From Pseudomonas mendocina (GTDB lineage Bacteria; Pseudomonadota; Gammaproteobacteria; Pseudomonadales; Pseudomonadaceae): 64,000 nt of DNA. This document shows positions 7,785 to 17,138 of this stretch, in pieces. A program made the position numbers and the translations under genes. Position 1 is the stretch's first letter. Every line of letters starts with the position of its first letter. The notes beneath the pieces were generated by a model. That model was given only the letters and a program-made list of their open reading frames with translations, did no database searches and had not been told where the DNA came from. Location of the stretch: positions 3,348,001 to 3,412,000 of the forward strand of contig NZ_CP027657.1 of NCBI RefSeq assembly GCF_003008615.1, read 5' to 3'.

Positions 7785-8639
7785 ATGCCTGAACGCGCCC
7801 GAGCCAGTAGTGCCCATATCAGTCCCTCGGCGCATTACACCGGTTATGTCTGGTATCGCCATCGCCTGGCCGACCCGGCATTCGTTACCGGCTTCGGGCG
7901 CTTCGTGCACACGCTGTTGTGGCCTGTTACCTGGGGCGCGCGGGCAGGTTTCGGCCTGGACATCGAGGCGCTTCTGCTGCAGCGCCATCTGCAGATCGAC
8001 GCGCAACTCCGTGCCGCCATCGAGCAGGGCGGTGTTCGCCAGGTGGTGGAGATCGCCTGTGGCCTGTCGCCACGTGGTCGTCGTTTCTGTACGCGTTATC
8101 CACATCTGCAGTACCTCGAGGCCGACCTACCGGCCATGGCAGCGCGCAAGCGCCTGCTGCTGCATGGCGAGGGCTGGCTGGATGGCCGTCATCAGGTGCG
8201 TGCGGTGGATATTCTCGCCGAGCGCGGTAATCAGCGTCTGGCTGCACTGTTCGCCGAGCTCGATCACGATCAGCCGGTGGTGGTGATCACCGAGGGGCTG
8301 GTCAACTATTTCCCGCTGGCGTTGATCGAGGGCTTCTGGAGCCGCCTTGCTGCTGAGTTGCGCGGTTTCTCCCAGGGTATTTACCTGACCGAACTCTATC
8401 CCGATCTGCACGAGCACCCGCGCTATCGCCAGTTGCGCTGGGGTGTCGAACTGATCGGTCGGCTGACCCGTGGCAGCTATCCGCTGCATTACCGCGATCA
8501 TGCGGAAATCGTGGCGGGCTTCCAGCGCTGCGGATTCGATCAGGTGCAGGTGCTCGATCCCAGCGCCGATGCGGTGAGCCTCGGCCTGCCAGCGGCGCAC
8601 CTACCCGGTCTGGTGCGGGTGATTCAGGCGCAGGTCTAG
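7785..8639 (+). CDS. LCMT-like SAM-dependent O-methyltransferase family protein
   Basis: A 284-residue protein of the leucine carboxyl methyltransferase (PPM1/LCMT) group. It shows the SAM site VVEIACGLSPRGRRF near residues 87-101, an acidic strand YLEADLP near 108-114 and the VVVITEGLVNYF motif near 164-175, a hallmark of this family. Bacterial members methylate varied carboxylates or remain uncharacterised, so no substrate is given. The gene is divergent from the glycosylase gene, with only about 50 bp between starts, and convergent with the RhlA-like hydrolase gene. Confidence 0.82.
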   Translation: MPERARASSAHISPSAHYTGYVWYRHRLADPAFVTGFGRFVHTLLWPVTWGARAGFGLDIEALLLQRHLQIDAQLRAAIEQGGVRQVVEIACGLSPRGRRFCTRYPHLQYLEADLPAMAARKRLLLHGEGWLDGRHQVRAVDILAERGNQRLAALFAELDHDQPVVVITEGLVNYFPLALIEGFWSRLAAELRGFSQGIYLTELYPDLHEHPRYRQLRWGVELIGRLTRGSYPLHYRDHAEIVAGFQRCGFDQVQVLDPSADAVSLGLPAAHLPGLVRVIQAQV

Positions 8640-8659
8640 CCCCGTACGCGACTCCAGGC

Positions 8660-8680
8660 GTAGCCCGGATGCAATCCGGG
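8660..8680. repeat. Short hairpin repeat between convergent genes
   Basis: The 21-base sequence has a 7-bp stem (CCCGGAT / ATCCGGG, 8664-8680) with a 3-base loop, preceded by GTAG. I recall this hairpin as a very common dispersed intergenic sequence in pseudomonads. It sits between two convergent genes and may act as a weak bidirectional terminator; there is no clear T-run. Confidence 0.6.
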
Positions 8681-8708
8681 GCAGATTGTCTGGGCTGCTG
8701 TATCCAGG

Positions 8709-9938
8709 TTATGCGCAGGCCGCTGCCGGTAATGGTGCCGGGTGGATCAGCTCGGCCAGCGCCAGGCTGGCTTCGGCATCGGTATGCGGGAAGACGAAGG
8801 CCAGATCCTGCTGTTCATGGCGCAGTGGCAACAGGTGTTGAGGTGGCAGATCGCCTATCTGAAGTTGCCAACCGCGCCTTGGCAGCGCGGTGGGCAGGTC
8901 GGCCTGCAACAGCCCGCCAAAGAAGCCCAGTTCGCGCAGTTCTACCGGCCATCGTTGGCCTTCGGCGTGGTGTAGCCACGCCTGGCGCTGGCGCGGTGCC
9001 AGGCGTGGCTCGCTGCGCTTCTCCAGGGAAAGCAACTGCTCGGACGGCAGGCGGGTGCTGCCTGGGCTGCGTAATGGCAGTGGGCGTTGATTGAGAAAGG
9101 GGCGGTAGAGCGCTGCGCAGGCCTCACGCTGTTCGAACTGGGCAAGATGGTCTGCCTGGTGAATCAGGGTGCATTCGCCCTGACGGCAGGCCGCAGCGAA
9201 ATGCGCGTGCTCCCAGGGTTGAGTGAAATGATCGTGCTCGCCGGCCAATACCAGTGTCGGGCACTGCGGATGTTCGATGAAGCCGCCGAACGCCAGCAGG
9301 CGCCGGCTGTTCTGCCGATAGCGCTCCACCTCGGCCGGGCTCAGGCGCTGGATCTGCCGCAGCAACGCCTTGCGAAACACCGGTGATATGCCGGTGTCGT
9401 TCAGGTGTAACGGATTGAGCAACCCGGTCAGGGCGCCCTGAGCGAATTCCACCGTGCGACCTTCATCGAGCAGGGCCAAGCCCTCTTCCAGCATCAGGCG
9501 GGCGCCGGGGCGGCCGAAGGCGGTGATGCCTGCGAGCAAAAGACGAGCGCAGCGTTGCGGATGCCGAGCGGCGAACAGCGCGGCCAGTGCCGAGCCGTAA
9601 GACAGGCCAATGGGCATCAGCGGCGGTAGCTGCAATTGTTCGGCGAAGCCTGCGATCAGATCGGCCAAGTGTTCCAGGGCAAGCTCCGGTGCCAGTTGCA
9701 GGTTGCCACCCTGGCTGGGCAGGTCGAGCAGAATGACCGGGTGCGTGGTGAGCAGTTCGTCGACCTCGGCAGCGAAGGAGCGAAAGCTCTGAAAGGCGCC
9801 GCCCAACAGCAGTACGGGCTGGCGAGTGTCGCGCTGGCGGGTCGAATAGGCCTGGTAATGCAGGCGCCAGCCGGCGATATCCATGACGGAGGGCGCAGCG
9901 GCCAGCAGGGCGGGGCTGTAGTCGGTGCGGTAATGCAT
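8709..9938 (-). CDS. RhlA-like alpha/beta hydrolase with extra C-terminal domain
   Basis: A 409-residue protein. Residues ~20-285 are an alpha/beta-hydrolase fold with nucleophile elbow GLSYGS (Ser113), probable acid Asp236 (EHDHF) and His264 (QADHLAQF). Sequence pattern and length of this part resemble RhlA, the enzyme that joins two 3-hydroxyacyl groups for rhamnolipids, but RhlA itself is about 295 residues. Residues ~311-400 form an extra domain of short beta-strands ending in a helix, resembling a degenerate PilZ domain (PRQRQAW, then RELGFFGGLL, then the FVFPHTDAEASLALAELI helix). The PilZ reading is an inference. PAO1 equivalent recalled as PA4008. Transcribed away from proA. Confidence 0.88.
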   Translation of the reverse strand: MHYRTDYSPALLAAAPSVMDIAGWRLHYQAYSTRQRDTRQPVLLLGGAFQSFRSFAAEVDELLTTHPVILLDLPSQGGNLQLAPELALEHLADLIAGFAEQLQLPPLMPIGLSYGSALAALFAARHPQRCARLLLAGITAFGRPGARLMLEEGLALLDEGRTVEFAQGALTGLLNPLHLNDTGISPVFRKALLRQIQRLSPAEVERYRQNSRRLLAFGGFIEHPQCPTLVLAGEHDHFTQPWEHAHFAAACRQGECTLIHQADHLAQFEQREACAALYRPFLNQRPLPLRSPGSTRLPSEQLLSLEKRSEPRLAPRQRQAWLHHAEGQRWPVELRELGFFGGLLQADLPTALPRRGWQLQIGDLPPQHLLPLRHEQQDLAFVFPHTDAEASLALAELIHPAPLPAAACA

Positions 9939-10005
9939 GGCGTGGGCACTCCGGCGTTTTTATTGTTGTTGGGGGGGCGGCATACAGCGCCGGGGTGAGT
10001 TTGAA

Positions 10006-10034
10006 GGTAAACATTGCGACGGCTTTTGTTTACC
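10006..10034. promoter_or_regulatory. Inverted repeat upstream of the RhlA-like gene (possible operator)
   Basis: GGTAAAC at 10006-10012 is mirrored perfectly by GTTTACC at 10028-10034 with a 15-base spacer. It lies about 68 bp upstream of the minus-strand hydrolase start and 190 bp upstream of proA. A regulator-binding site is inferred; no known consensus is recognised. Confidence 0.35.
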
Positions 10035-10180
10035 CAACCTTCGGGCGGCCTTTTGCCGTGAGTGTCACCGTCACCCGCGCAAGGCTTCTGCGGCGCGCCT
10101 GTCGGCGTTACCGGCGGCGCTCGATGGACGCCCTGTCTACCGCTTGCCAGACGCCGCTGGGCGTGGCCTCGCGAGCCCGC

Positions 10181-10186
10181 TATAAT
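10181..10186 (+). promoter_or_regulatory. Candidate -10 element for proA operon
   Basis: A perfect TATAAT lies 35 bp before the proA ATG, giving a leader of about 30 bases. The -35 position (about 10158) is weak. The rest of the 283-bp gap back to the hydrolase gene holds the inverted repeat at 10006 and otherwise nothing I can name. Confidence 0.55.
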
Positions 10187-10221
10187 CAGCCCCTTTTTCC
10201 AATTGCCAGACCTCCGCCGCC

Positions 10222-11487
10222 ATGACCGAGTCCGTGCACGACTACATGACCCGCCTGGGCCAGGCTGCCCGCCAGGCTTCGCGGGTGCTCGCCCGTGCCA
10301 GCACCGCGCAGAAGAACCGCGCGCTGCAGGCCGCTGCCAATGCCCTCGACGCCGCTCGCGCCGAGCTGACTGCCGCCAATGAACTGGATTTGAGCGCTGC
10401 GCGCGCCAGTGGCCTGGAGCCGGCCATGGTCGACCGCCTGGCGCTGACCCCTAAGGTCATCGACGGCATGATCGAAGGTCTGCGCCAAGTGGCGACCCTG
10501 CCTGACCCGATTGGCGAGATCCAGGACATGCGCTACCTGCCTTCCGGCATCCAGGTCGGTCGCATGCGCGTGCCGCTGGGTGTGATCGGCATCATCTACG
10601 AGTCGCGTCCGAACGTGACCATCGATGCTGCCAGCCTGTGCCTGAAGTCCGGCAACGCCACCATCCTGCGCGGCGGTTCGGAAGCTATTCATTCCAACCA
10701 GGCGATTGCCCGCTGCATCCAGCAGGGCCTGGCCGAGGCCGACCTGCCGGCCGCCGCCGTGCAGGTGGTGGAAACCACCGATCGCGCTGCCGTCGGCGAG
10801 CTGATCAGCATGCCGGCCTTCGTCGACGTGATCGTGCCGCGTGGCGGCAAGGGCCTGATCGAGCGTATCAGCCGCGACGCCAAGGTGCCGGTGATCAAGC
10901 ATCTGGACGGCGTCTGCCATGTCTATGTCGACATCGCCGCCGACATCGACAAGGCCATCCGCGTCTGCGACAACGCCAAGACCCAGCGTTACTCGCCCTG
11001 CAATGCCATGGAAACCTTGCTGGTTCATTCCGCTATCGCGGCTCGCGTACTGCCGCCGCTGGCCGCCATCTACCGTGACAAGGGCGTCGAACTGCGTGGC
11101 GATGCCGCGACGCGCGAACTGCTTGGCAGTGATGTGCTGGAGGCCAGCGAGGACGACTGGTTTGCCGAGTACAACGCGCCGATCCTGGCGATTCGCATCG
11201 TCGACTCCCTGGATGCCGCCATCGAGCACATCAACCACTACGGCTCGCAGCACACCGATTCGATCATCACCGAGAACTTCAGTGACGCGCGGCGCTTCCT
11301 CACCGAGGTGGATTCCGCCTCGGTGATGGTCAATGCCTCCACACGTTTCGCCGATGGTTTCGAGTATGGCCTGGGTGCGGAGATCGGTATCTCCACCGAC
11401 AAGCTGCATGCGCGTGGGCCGGTGGGTCTGGATGGACTGACCAGCCAGAAATACGTGGTCTTTGGCGATGGACACATTCGCACCTAA
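10222..11487 (+). CDS. proA: Gamma-glutamyl phosphate reductase
   Basis: This 421-residue enzyme reduces gamma-glutamyl phosphate to glutamate semialdehyde with NADPH, the second step of proline synthesis, in the cytoplasm. The aldehyde-dehydrogenase-like fold shows [20 protein letters not shown] near residues 124-143 and the catalytic Cys260 in the [15 protein letters not shown] motif. Length equals the usual ~420. It opens the run proA-nadD-rsfS-rlmH-mrdA, a gene order typical for Pseudomonas; nadD begins at the base right after the proA stop. Expression is probably from the TATAAT at 10181. Confidence 0.98.
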   Translation: MTESVHDYMTRLGQAARQASRVLARASTAQKNRALQAAANALDAARAELTAANELDLSAARASGLEPAMVDRLALTPKVIDGMIEGLRQVATLPDPIGEIQDMRYLPSGIQVGRMRVPLGVIGIIYESRPNVTIDAASLCLKSGNATILRGGSEAIHSNQAIARCIQQGLAEADLPAAAVQVVETTDRAAVGELISMPAFVDVIVPRGGKGLIERISRDAKVPVIKHLDGVCHVYVDIAADIDKAIRVCDNAKTQRYSPCNAMETLLVHSAIAARVLPPLAAIYRDKGVELRGDAATRELLGSDVLEASEDDWFAEYNAPILAIRIVDSLDAAIEHINHYGSQHTDSIITENFSDARRFLTEVDSASVMVNASTRFADGFEYGLGAEIGISTDKLHARGPVGLDGLTSQKYVVFGDGHIRT

Positions 11488-12162
11488 ATGAAGCGTACTG
11501 ACGCCCAGAGTCACGGCGCCCGACGTATTGGCCTGCTTGGCGGTACCTTCAACCCGGTGCATATCGGCCACCTGCGTGCAGCGTTGGAGGTGGCCGAATT
11601 CATGCTGCTCGACGAGCTGCGCCTGATACCCAGCGCGCGGCCGCCGCACCGGGAGGCGCCGCAAGCGACTGCCGAGCAGCGTCTGGCCATGGTGCAACTG
11701 GCGGTGGCCGATGAAGCGCAACTGACGGTCGATGACCGAGAGCTGCGCCGAGACAAACCGTCGTACACGGTCGACACCCTGGAATCGGTGCGCGCCGAGC
11801 TGGCGGAGGGCGATCAGCTGTATCTGCTGCTCGGCTGGGATGCCTTCTGCGGCCTGCCTGGCTGGCACCGCTGGGAGGAACTGCTCGATCACTGCCACCT
11901 GCTGGTGCTGCAACGGCCCGATGCCGACAGCGAGGCACCGGAGGCGCTGCGCGATCTGCTGGCGGCGCGCAGTGTCAGCGACCCGTTGAGTCTGAGCGGG
12001 GCAGGCGGGCAAATCAGTTTCATCTGGCAGACTCCGCTGGCGATTTCCGCCACGCAGATCCGCCAATTGCTGGCAACCGGTCGTTCGGCGCGCTATCTGC
12101 TGCCGGATGCGGTGCTTGCCTATATCCAGGCGCACGATCTGTACCGTGCGCCCAATGCTTGA
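11488..12162 (+). CDS. nadD: Nicotinate-nucleotide adenylyltransferase
   Basis: A 224-residue nucleotidyltransferase that makes nicotinic acid adenine dinucleotide from nicotinate mononucleotide and ATP in NAD synthesis. The nucleotide-binding signature [12 protein letters not shown] is at residues ~18-29 and the C-terminal [10 protein letters not shown] (ISxTxxR) motif near 189-198. The ATG directly abuts the proA stop codon, so the two are co-transcribed and probably coupled. The 52-bp gap to rsfS holds no terminator that I can see. Confidence 0.97.
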   Translation: MKRTDAQSHGARRIGLLGGTFNPVHIGHLRAALEVAEFMLLDELRLIPSARPPHREAPQATAEQRLAMVQLAVADEAQLTVDDRELRRDKPSYTVDTLESVRAELAEGDQLYLLLGWDAFCGLPGWHRWEELLDHCHLLVLQRPDADSEAPEALRDLLAARSVSDPLSLSGAGGQISFIWQTPLAISATQIRQLLATGRSARYLLPDAVLAYIQAHDLYRAPNA

Positions 12163-12214
12163 AGCGTCGCGCCTGTCGCGTTGACGTCCATTACATGAGG
12201 CAAATGAGTCGAAT

Positions 12215-12583
12215 ATGAGTAAGCAAACCATGCCCAGCGCCGAGCTGGTCAAGATCGCCGTAGCGGCACTGGAAGAAATCAAGGCCACCGACATCACCGT
12301 CATCGACGTCAAGGAAAAGACCAGCATCACCGATTTCATGGTGATCGCCAGTGGTAGCTCGAGCCGTCAGGTCAAGTCGCTGGTGGAAAATGTGGTGGAG
12401 AAGGTCAAGGAGCAGGGCGTGCGCCCGATCGGCAGCGAAGGCCTGGACAGCGGCGAGTGGGCACTGCTCGACCTGGGCGACGTCGTCGTTCACGTCATGC
12501 TGCCGACCGCGCGTCAGTTCTACGACCTCGAGCGCCTGTGGCAGGGTGCCGAGCAGAGCCGCGCGCAACATTCGGCCGAGTAA
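12215..12583 (+). CDS. rsfS: Ribosomal silencing factor RsfS
   Basis: This 122-residue Iojap/RsfS protein binds uL14 on the 50S subunit and blocks subunit joining when nutrients are scarce. The core [20 protein letters not shown] and [20 protein letters not shown] stretches (residues ~18-56) are characteristic, and the [16 protein letters not shown] strand pair is intact. It is directly followed by rlmH with a 9-bp gap, as in most gammaproteobacteria. ATG 12215 gives the expected N-terminus; the nearest upstream ATGs are out of frame. Confidence 0.97.
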   Translation: MSKQTMPSAELVKIAVAALEEIKATDITVIDVKEKTSITDFMVIASGSSSRQVKSLVENVVEKVKEQGVRPIGSEGLDSGEWALLDLGDVVVHVMLPTARQFYDLERLWQGAEQSRAQHSAE

Positions 12584-12592
12584 GCGCAAACC

Positions 12593-13060
12593 GTGCGGAT
12601 CAAACTGATCGCCGTCGGATCGCGCATGCCGCGCTGGGTCGAGGAAGGCTGGCAGGAGTACGTCAAGCGCCTGCCGGCCGAGCTGCCCCTGGAACTGGTG
12701 GAGATTCCGCTGAATACCCGGGGCAAGAACGCCGATGTCGCGCGCCTGATCCGTCAGGAGGGTGAAGCCATGCTGAGCAAGGTGCAGCCTGGCGAACGTA
12801 TCGTCACCCTCGAGGTCAATGGCAAGCCGTGGAGCACCGAGCAGTTGGCCGCGGAGCTGGATCGCTGGCGTCTGGACGCACGCAACGTCAATCTCATGGT
12901 CGGTGGCCCGGAAGGGCTGGCGCCGGAGGTATGCGCGCGTAGCGAACAACGCTGGTCGCTGTCGCCACTGACCTTGCCGCATCCGCTGGTGCGTATTCTG
13001 CTCGGTGAGCAAATCTATCGGGCCTGGACCGTGCTGTCCGGCCACCCGTACCACAAGTGA
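12593..13060 (+). CDS. rlmH: 23S rRNA pseudouridine(1915) N3-methyltransferase RlmH
   Basis: A 155-residue SPOUT-class methyltransferase that methylates pseudouridine 1915 in helix 69 of 23S rRNA on assembled 70S ribosomes. The start is GTG 12593, giving the conserved N-terminus [15 protein letters not shown]. The knot region shows MVGGPEGL near residues 102-109 and the C-terminal [20 protein letters not shown] is complete. Length equals the E. coli enzyme (155). It lies between rsfS and mrdA in one transcription unit. Confidence 0.97.
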   Translation: MRIKLIAVGSRMPRWVEEGWQEYVKRLPAELPLELVEIPLNTRGKNADVARLIRQEGEAMLSKVQPGERIVTLEVNGKPWSTEQLAAELDRWRLDARNVNLMVGGPEGLAPEVCARSEQRWSLSPLTLPHPLVRILLGEQIYRAWTVLSGHPYHK

Positions 13061-13078
13061 AGTAGGCTCTGCCTAAAG

Positions 13079-14968
13079 ATGCCCCAGCCGATTCGCCTCA
13101 AGGATCACGAAAAAGACGCACGCATGGTTCGGCGCCGTGTGCTGGTCGGGGGCGCTTTCATCCTGCTGCTGACGCTCGTGCTGATCATGCGCATGTATTA
13201 CCTGCAGGTCATTCAGTATGAGCATCACAGCACCCTGGCGGAAAACAACCGTATCCACGTGCAGCCGATCCCGCCGACGCGTGGGCTGATCTTCGACCGC
13301 AATGGCGTGATCATCGCCGACAACCGGCCGAGCTTCAGCCTGACGGTGACGCGAGAGCGCGCCGGAGACTGGTTGCAGGTACTCGATACCGTGGTCGAAG
13401 TGCTGGAGTTGACCGACGATGATCGGGCGCTGTTCGAGCGTCGCGTGCGCCAGGGACGCCGCCCGTTCGAGCCGGTGCCTATCCTGTTCGAGTTGTCCGA
13501 GGAGCAGATCGCCCGTGTGGCGGTCAACCAGTTCCGCCTGCCGGGCGTCGAGGTGGCTGCGCAACTGGTGCGGCATTACCCGCAGCAGGAGCACTTCGCG
13601 CATTCCGTCGGTTATGTCGGGCGTATCAACGAGCAGGAGCTCAAGCGCATCGACCCGACCGATTACGCCGGCACGCACCATATCGGCAAGACCGGTATCG
13701 AGCGCTTCTACGAAGACGAGCTGCACGGCGAGGTCGGTTACGAGGAAGTCGAGACCAACGCGCGCGGCCGTGTGTTGCGTGTGCTCAATCGCATCGACCC
13801 GAAACCGGGCAAGGACATCGTCCTCAGCCTCGACGTGAAACTGCAGGAGGCCGCCGAGCATGCTCTGGGCGGCCGCCGTGGTGCGGTGGTGGCGATCGAT
13901 CCGAACAACGGCGAAGTGTTGGCGATGGTCAGCCAGCCCAGCTTCGACCCCAACCCCTTCGTCACCGGCATCAGCTTCAAGGCTTATGGCGAGCTGCGTG
14001 ATTCCATCGACCAGCCGCTCTACAACCGCGTGCTGCGCGGCCTTTACCCGCCCGGCTCGACGATCAAGCCGATGGTCGCTGTGTCCGGTCTCGATGCCGG
14101 TGTGGTCACGCCCACCTCGCGGGTGTTCGACCCCGGCTTCTATCAATTGCCCAATCACAGCCACAAGTACCGCAACTGGAACCGCACCGGTGACGGTTGG
14201 GTCGACCTCAACCTGGCCATCGCCCGTTCCAATGACACCTATTTCTACGATCTGGCGCACAAGATGGGCGTCGACCGCATGCATGACTACATGAGTCGCT
14301 TCGGCCTGGGTCAGCGGGTTTCGCTGGACATGTTCGAGGAAACCGCCGGGCTGATGCCTTCGCGCGACTGGAAGCGAGCTCGCTACCGCCAGCCTTGGTA
14401 TCCGGGTGAGACCCTGATCCTCGGCATCGGCCAGGGCTATATGCAGACCACGCCGCTGCAACTGGCGCAGGCCACGGCGCTGATGGCCACGCGTGGCAAG
14501 TGGATTCGTCCGCACCTGGCCAAGAGCATTGCCGGCCGCCTGCCCGTCGACCCCAATCCGATGCCGGATATCGTGCTGCGTGATCCGAAATTCTGGGATT
14601 ACGGTATTCGCGGTATGGAAGAAGTGCTGCACGGCCCGCGCGGTACCGCGCGCAAGGTTGGCGACAGCTCGGTCTATCGCATCGCCGGCAAGAGCGGTAC
14701 CGCGCAGGTGGTGGCGATCAAGCAGGGCGAGAAGTACGACCGCAACAAGGTGCAGGAGCGCCATCGCGACCATGCATTGTTCATAGGCTTCGCCCCGGCA
14801 GACAAGCCGCAGATCGCCGTGGCGGTCATGGTGGAAAACGGCGAATCCGGTTCCGGTGTCGCTGCCCCGGTGGTCAAGCAGGTGATGGACGCCTGGCTGC
14901 TGGATGAAAACGGTCAGCTCAAGGCTGAGTTCGCAGCGCCGAAGCCCACCGAGGTCAGTCAGCGATGA
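13079..14968 (+). CDS. mrdA: Penicillin-binding protein 2 (elongation transpeptidase)
   Basis: This 629-residue class B PBP cross-links peptidoglycan during side-wall elongation together with RodA. It has an N-terminal membrane helix (residues ~20-40), a dimerisation/pedestal region and a transpeptidase domain with active-site Ser327 in GSTIKPM, SND in the IARSNDTYF stretch, and KSGTAQ near the C-terminus. In Pseudomonas the gene is also called pbpA. It is followed by mrdB with a 4-bp overlap (ATGA at 14965-14968), so PBP2 and RodA are made in coupled fashion. The 18-bp gap from rlmH has no terminator. Confidence 0.98.
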   Translation: MPQPIRLKDHEKDARMVRRRVLVGGAFILLLTLVLIMRMYYLQVIQYEHHSTLAENNRIHVQPIPPTRGLIFDRNGVIIADNRPSFSLTVTRERAGDWLQVLDTVVEVLELTDDDRALFERRVRQGRRPFEPVPILFELSEEQIARVAVNQFRLPGVEVAAQLVRHYPQQEHFAHSVGYVGRINEQELKRIDPTDYAGTHHIGKTGIERFYEDELHGEVGYEEVETNARGRVLRVLNRIDPKPGKDIVLSLDVKLQEAAEHALGGRRGAVVAIDPNNGEVLAMVSQPSFDPNPFVTGISFKAYGELRDSIDQPLYNRVLRGLYPPGSTIKPMVAVSGLDAGVVTPTSRVFDPGFYQLPNHSHKYRNWNRTGDGWVDLNLAIARSNDTYFYDLAHKMGVDRMHDYMSRFGLGQRVSLDMFEETAGLMPSRDWKRARYRQPWYPGETLILGIGQGYMQTTPLQLAQATALMATRGKWIRPHLAKSIAGRLPVDPNPMPDIVLRDPKFWDYGIRGMEEVLHGPRGTARKVGDSSVYRIAGKSGTAQVVAIKQGEKYDRNKVQERHRDHALFIGFAPADKPQIAVAVMVENGESGSGVAAPVVKQVMDAWLLDENGQLKAEFAAPKPTEVSQR

Positions 14969-16110
14969 AGAGTAATTTCGACCGGGTTCTGTCCGACGAG
15001 GACGTACTGCGTCGCCGTGCCACTCTGCTACAGCGCCTGCATATCGACGGCTGGCTGTTGCTGCTGCTACTGGTGCTTGGCGCCGGCAGCCTGTTCATCC
15101 TTTATTCGGCCAGCGGCAAGAACATCGATCTGTTGCTCAAGCAGGCGTCGTCCTTCGGCATCGGCATGGTCGCGGTGGTCGTGATCGCCCAGTTCGATCC
15201 GCGCTTCATGGCGCGTTGGGTGCCGCTGGCTTACGTCATCGGCGTCGCGCTGCTGACCGTGGTGGAGGTCATGGGCCACACTGCGATGGGCGCCACACGC
15301 TGGATCAACATTCCTGGGGTGATCCGCTTCCAGCCCTCGGAGCTGATGAAGATCATCATGCCGATGACCATCGCCTGGTACCTGTCCCGGCATAATCTGC
15401 CGCCACGTTTCAAACACATCGTCATCAGCCTGGCGATGATCGGCGTGCCCTTCGTGCTGATCGTCAAACAGCCGGATCTGGGAACCTCGCTGCTGATTCT
15501 TGCCTCGGGCGCCTTCGTCATCTTCATGGCCGGTCTGCAATGGCGCTGGATCGTCGGCGCCGCCGCCGCAGTGGTGCCGATCGCGGTGGGCATGTGGTAT
15601 TTCGTGATGCACGACTACCAGAAACGCCGCGTGCTGACCTTCCTCAATCCCGAGAGCGACCCGCTGGGGGCCGGCTGGAACATCATCCAGTCCAAGGCTG
15701 CCATCGGCTCCGGCGGTGTACTGGGCAAGGGCTGGCTGCTGGGTACCCAGTCGCACCTGGATTTTTTGCCGGAAAGTCATACGGACTTTATCATTGCCGT
15801 GCTCGCTGAAGAGTTCGGCCTGGTTGGTGTCTGTTTGTTGCTGTTGTTGTACCTGCTGTTGCTTGCACGCGGTTTGGTGATTACCGTCCAGGCTCAGACG
15901 CTGTTCGGCAAGCTGCTGGCAGGTGCGTTGACCATGACCTTCTTCGTCTATGTATTCGTCAACATCGGCATGGTCAGTGGGCTGCTTCCTGTCGTGGGCG
16001 TGCCACTGCCTTTCATTAGCTACGGCGGAACCCATCTGGTCACGCTGTTGTCAGGCTTCGGGATATTGATGGCGATCCACACTCACAGAAAGTGGATCGC
16101 TCAGGTTTGA
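14965..16110 (+). CDS. mrdB: Peptidoglycan glycosyltransferase RodA (SEDS)
   Basis: A 381-residue SEDS-family polymerase with about ten membrane helices that extends glycan strands from lipid II during elongation. SEDS landmarks are ATRWINIPGVIRFQPSELMK near residues 110-129, QPDLGTS near 171, LPESHTDFIIAVLAEEFG near 267-284 and the C-terminal LPFISYGGTHLV. Translation is coupled to mrdA. It partners PBP2 in the Rod complex, which needs MreBCD encoded elsewhere. The usual alternative name is rodA. Confidence 0.98.
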   Translation: MKSNFDRVLSDEDVLRRRATLLQRLHIDGWLLLLLLVLGAGSLFILYSASGKNIDLLLKQASSFGIGMVAVVVIAQFDPRFMARWVPLAYVIGVALLTVVEVMGHTAMGATRWINIPGVIRFQPSELMKIIMPMTIAWYLSRHNLPPRFKHIVISLAMIGVPFVLIVKQPDLGTSLLILASGAFVIFMAGLQWRWIVGAAAAVVPIAVGMWYFVMHDYQKRRVLTFLNPESDPLGAGWNIIQSKAAIGSGGVLGKGWLLGTQSHLDFLPESHTDFIIAVLAEEFGLVGVCLLLLLYLLLLARGLVITVQAQTLFGKLLAGALTMTFFVYVFVNIGMVSGLLPVVGVPLPFISYGGTHLVTLLSGFGILMAIHTHRKWIAQV

Positions 16111-16127
16111 TTGGGGGTTTTGAGTTA

Positions 16128-17138
16128 ATGCATGCATTGCGCAGTTGGACCGCTCGGGCATTTGTGGGCGTAGGTCTTGCTGGTCTGCTCGGTGGCGGCG
16201 CCCAGGCGCTGGCAGCCGATTACCAGGACTCGCCACAGGTGACCGAGTTCGTCGAGGAAATGACCCGCGACTACGGCTTTGCCAGTGAGCAACTGTACGC
16301 GCTGTTCGCCGAGGTCGAGCGCAAGCAGGCCATCCTCGACGCGATTTCGCGGCCGGCCGAGAAGGTCAAACCCTGGAAGGAATACCGGCCGATCTTCATC
16401 ACCGACAAGCGCATCGCTCAAGGCGTGGAGTTCTGGAACAAGAATCAGGCCGCGCTGGAAAAGGCCGAGGCCGAATACGGCGTACCGCCGCAGTTCATCG
16501 TCGCCATCATCGGCGTGGAAACCTTCTACGGCGGTAATACCGGTAGCTGGCGGGTGATGGACGCACTGTCGACCCTGGCTTTCGATTACCCGCCGCGTGC
16601 GCCGTTCTTCCGCAAGGAACTGCGTGAATTCCTCATGCTCACCCGTGAAGAACAGGTCGACCCGATTACGCTCAAGGGCTCCTACGCCGGTGCCATGGGC
16701 CTGCCGCAGTTCATGCCGAGCAGCTTCCGCGCCTATGCCGTGGACTTCGACGGCGATGGCCATATCAATATCTGGAGCAACCCCACCGATGCCATCGGCA
16801 GCGTCGCCAGCTACTTCAAGCGTCACGGCTGGCAAGCCGGTGGCCAGGTGGCCAGCCGCGTCGAAGTCAGCGGTGCACGCGTCGACGAAGGCCTGACCCA
16901 GGGGCTCGACCCGGTGAAGAATGTCGCCGAGCTGCGGGCTCTGGGCTGGAACAGCAAAGATGCCCTCGCCGAGGACGTGCCGGTGACCGCGTTTCGTCTG
17001 GAAGGCGCAGAAGGCGACGAATACTGGTTCGGTTTGCCCAACTTCTACACCATCACCCGCTACAATCGCAGCGTGATGTATGCCATGGCGGTCAACCAGC
17101 TCGCCGAGCTGCTGGTCGAAGCACGGGGTAATCGATGA
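16128..17138 (+). CDS. sltB1: Soluble lytic transglycosylase B (MltB/SltB1 family)
   Basis: This 336-residue periplasmic enzyme cleaves the MurNAc-GlcNAc bond to give 1,6-anhydro-muropeptides. ATG 16128 is chosen because it begins a Sec signal ending near QALAADY; a GTG at 16092 in frame would sit inside rodA. There is no lipobox, unlike E. coli MltB, so it is the soluble SltB1 type. The catalytic Glu is E131 in IIGVETFYGGNTG, and an EF-hand-like calcium loop DFDGDGHIN follows near residue 206. It lies in the elongation cluster just before rlpA, whose start overlaps its stop. Confidence 0.96.
   Translation: MHALRSWTARAFVGVGLAGLLGGGAQALAADYQDSPQVTEFVEEMTRDYGFASEQLYALFAEVERKQAILDAISRPAEKVKPWKEYRPIFITDKRIAQGVEFWNKNQAALEKAEAEYGVPPQFIVAIIGVETFYGGNTGSWRVMDALSTLAFDYPPRAPFFRKELREFLMLTREEQVDPITLKGSYAGAMGLPQFMPSSFRAYAVDFDGDGHINIWSNPTDAIGSVASYFKRHGWQAGGQVASRVEVSGARVDEGLTQGLDPVKNVAELRALGWNSKDALAEDVPVTAFRLEGAEGDEYWFGLPNFYTITRYNRSVMYAMAVNQLAELLVEARGNR

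Noticed and set aside
10186..12339. A 717-codon minus-strand open frame across proA-nadD
   Set aside because: Antisense shadow of two certain genes, with composition rich in His/Gln/Arg typical of reversed GC-rich codons.
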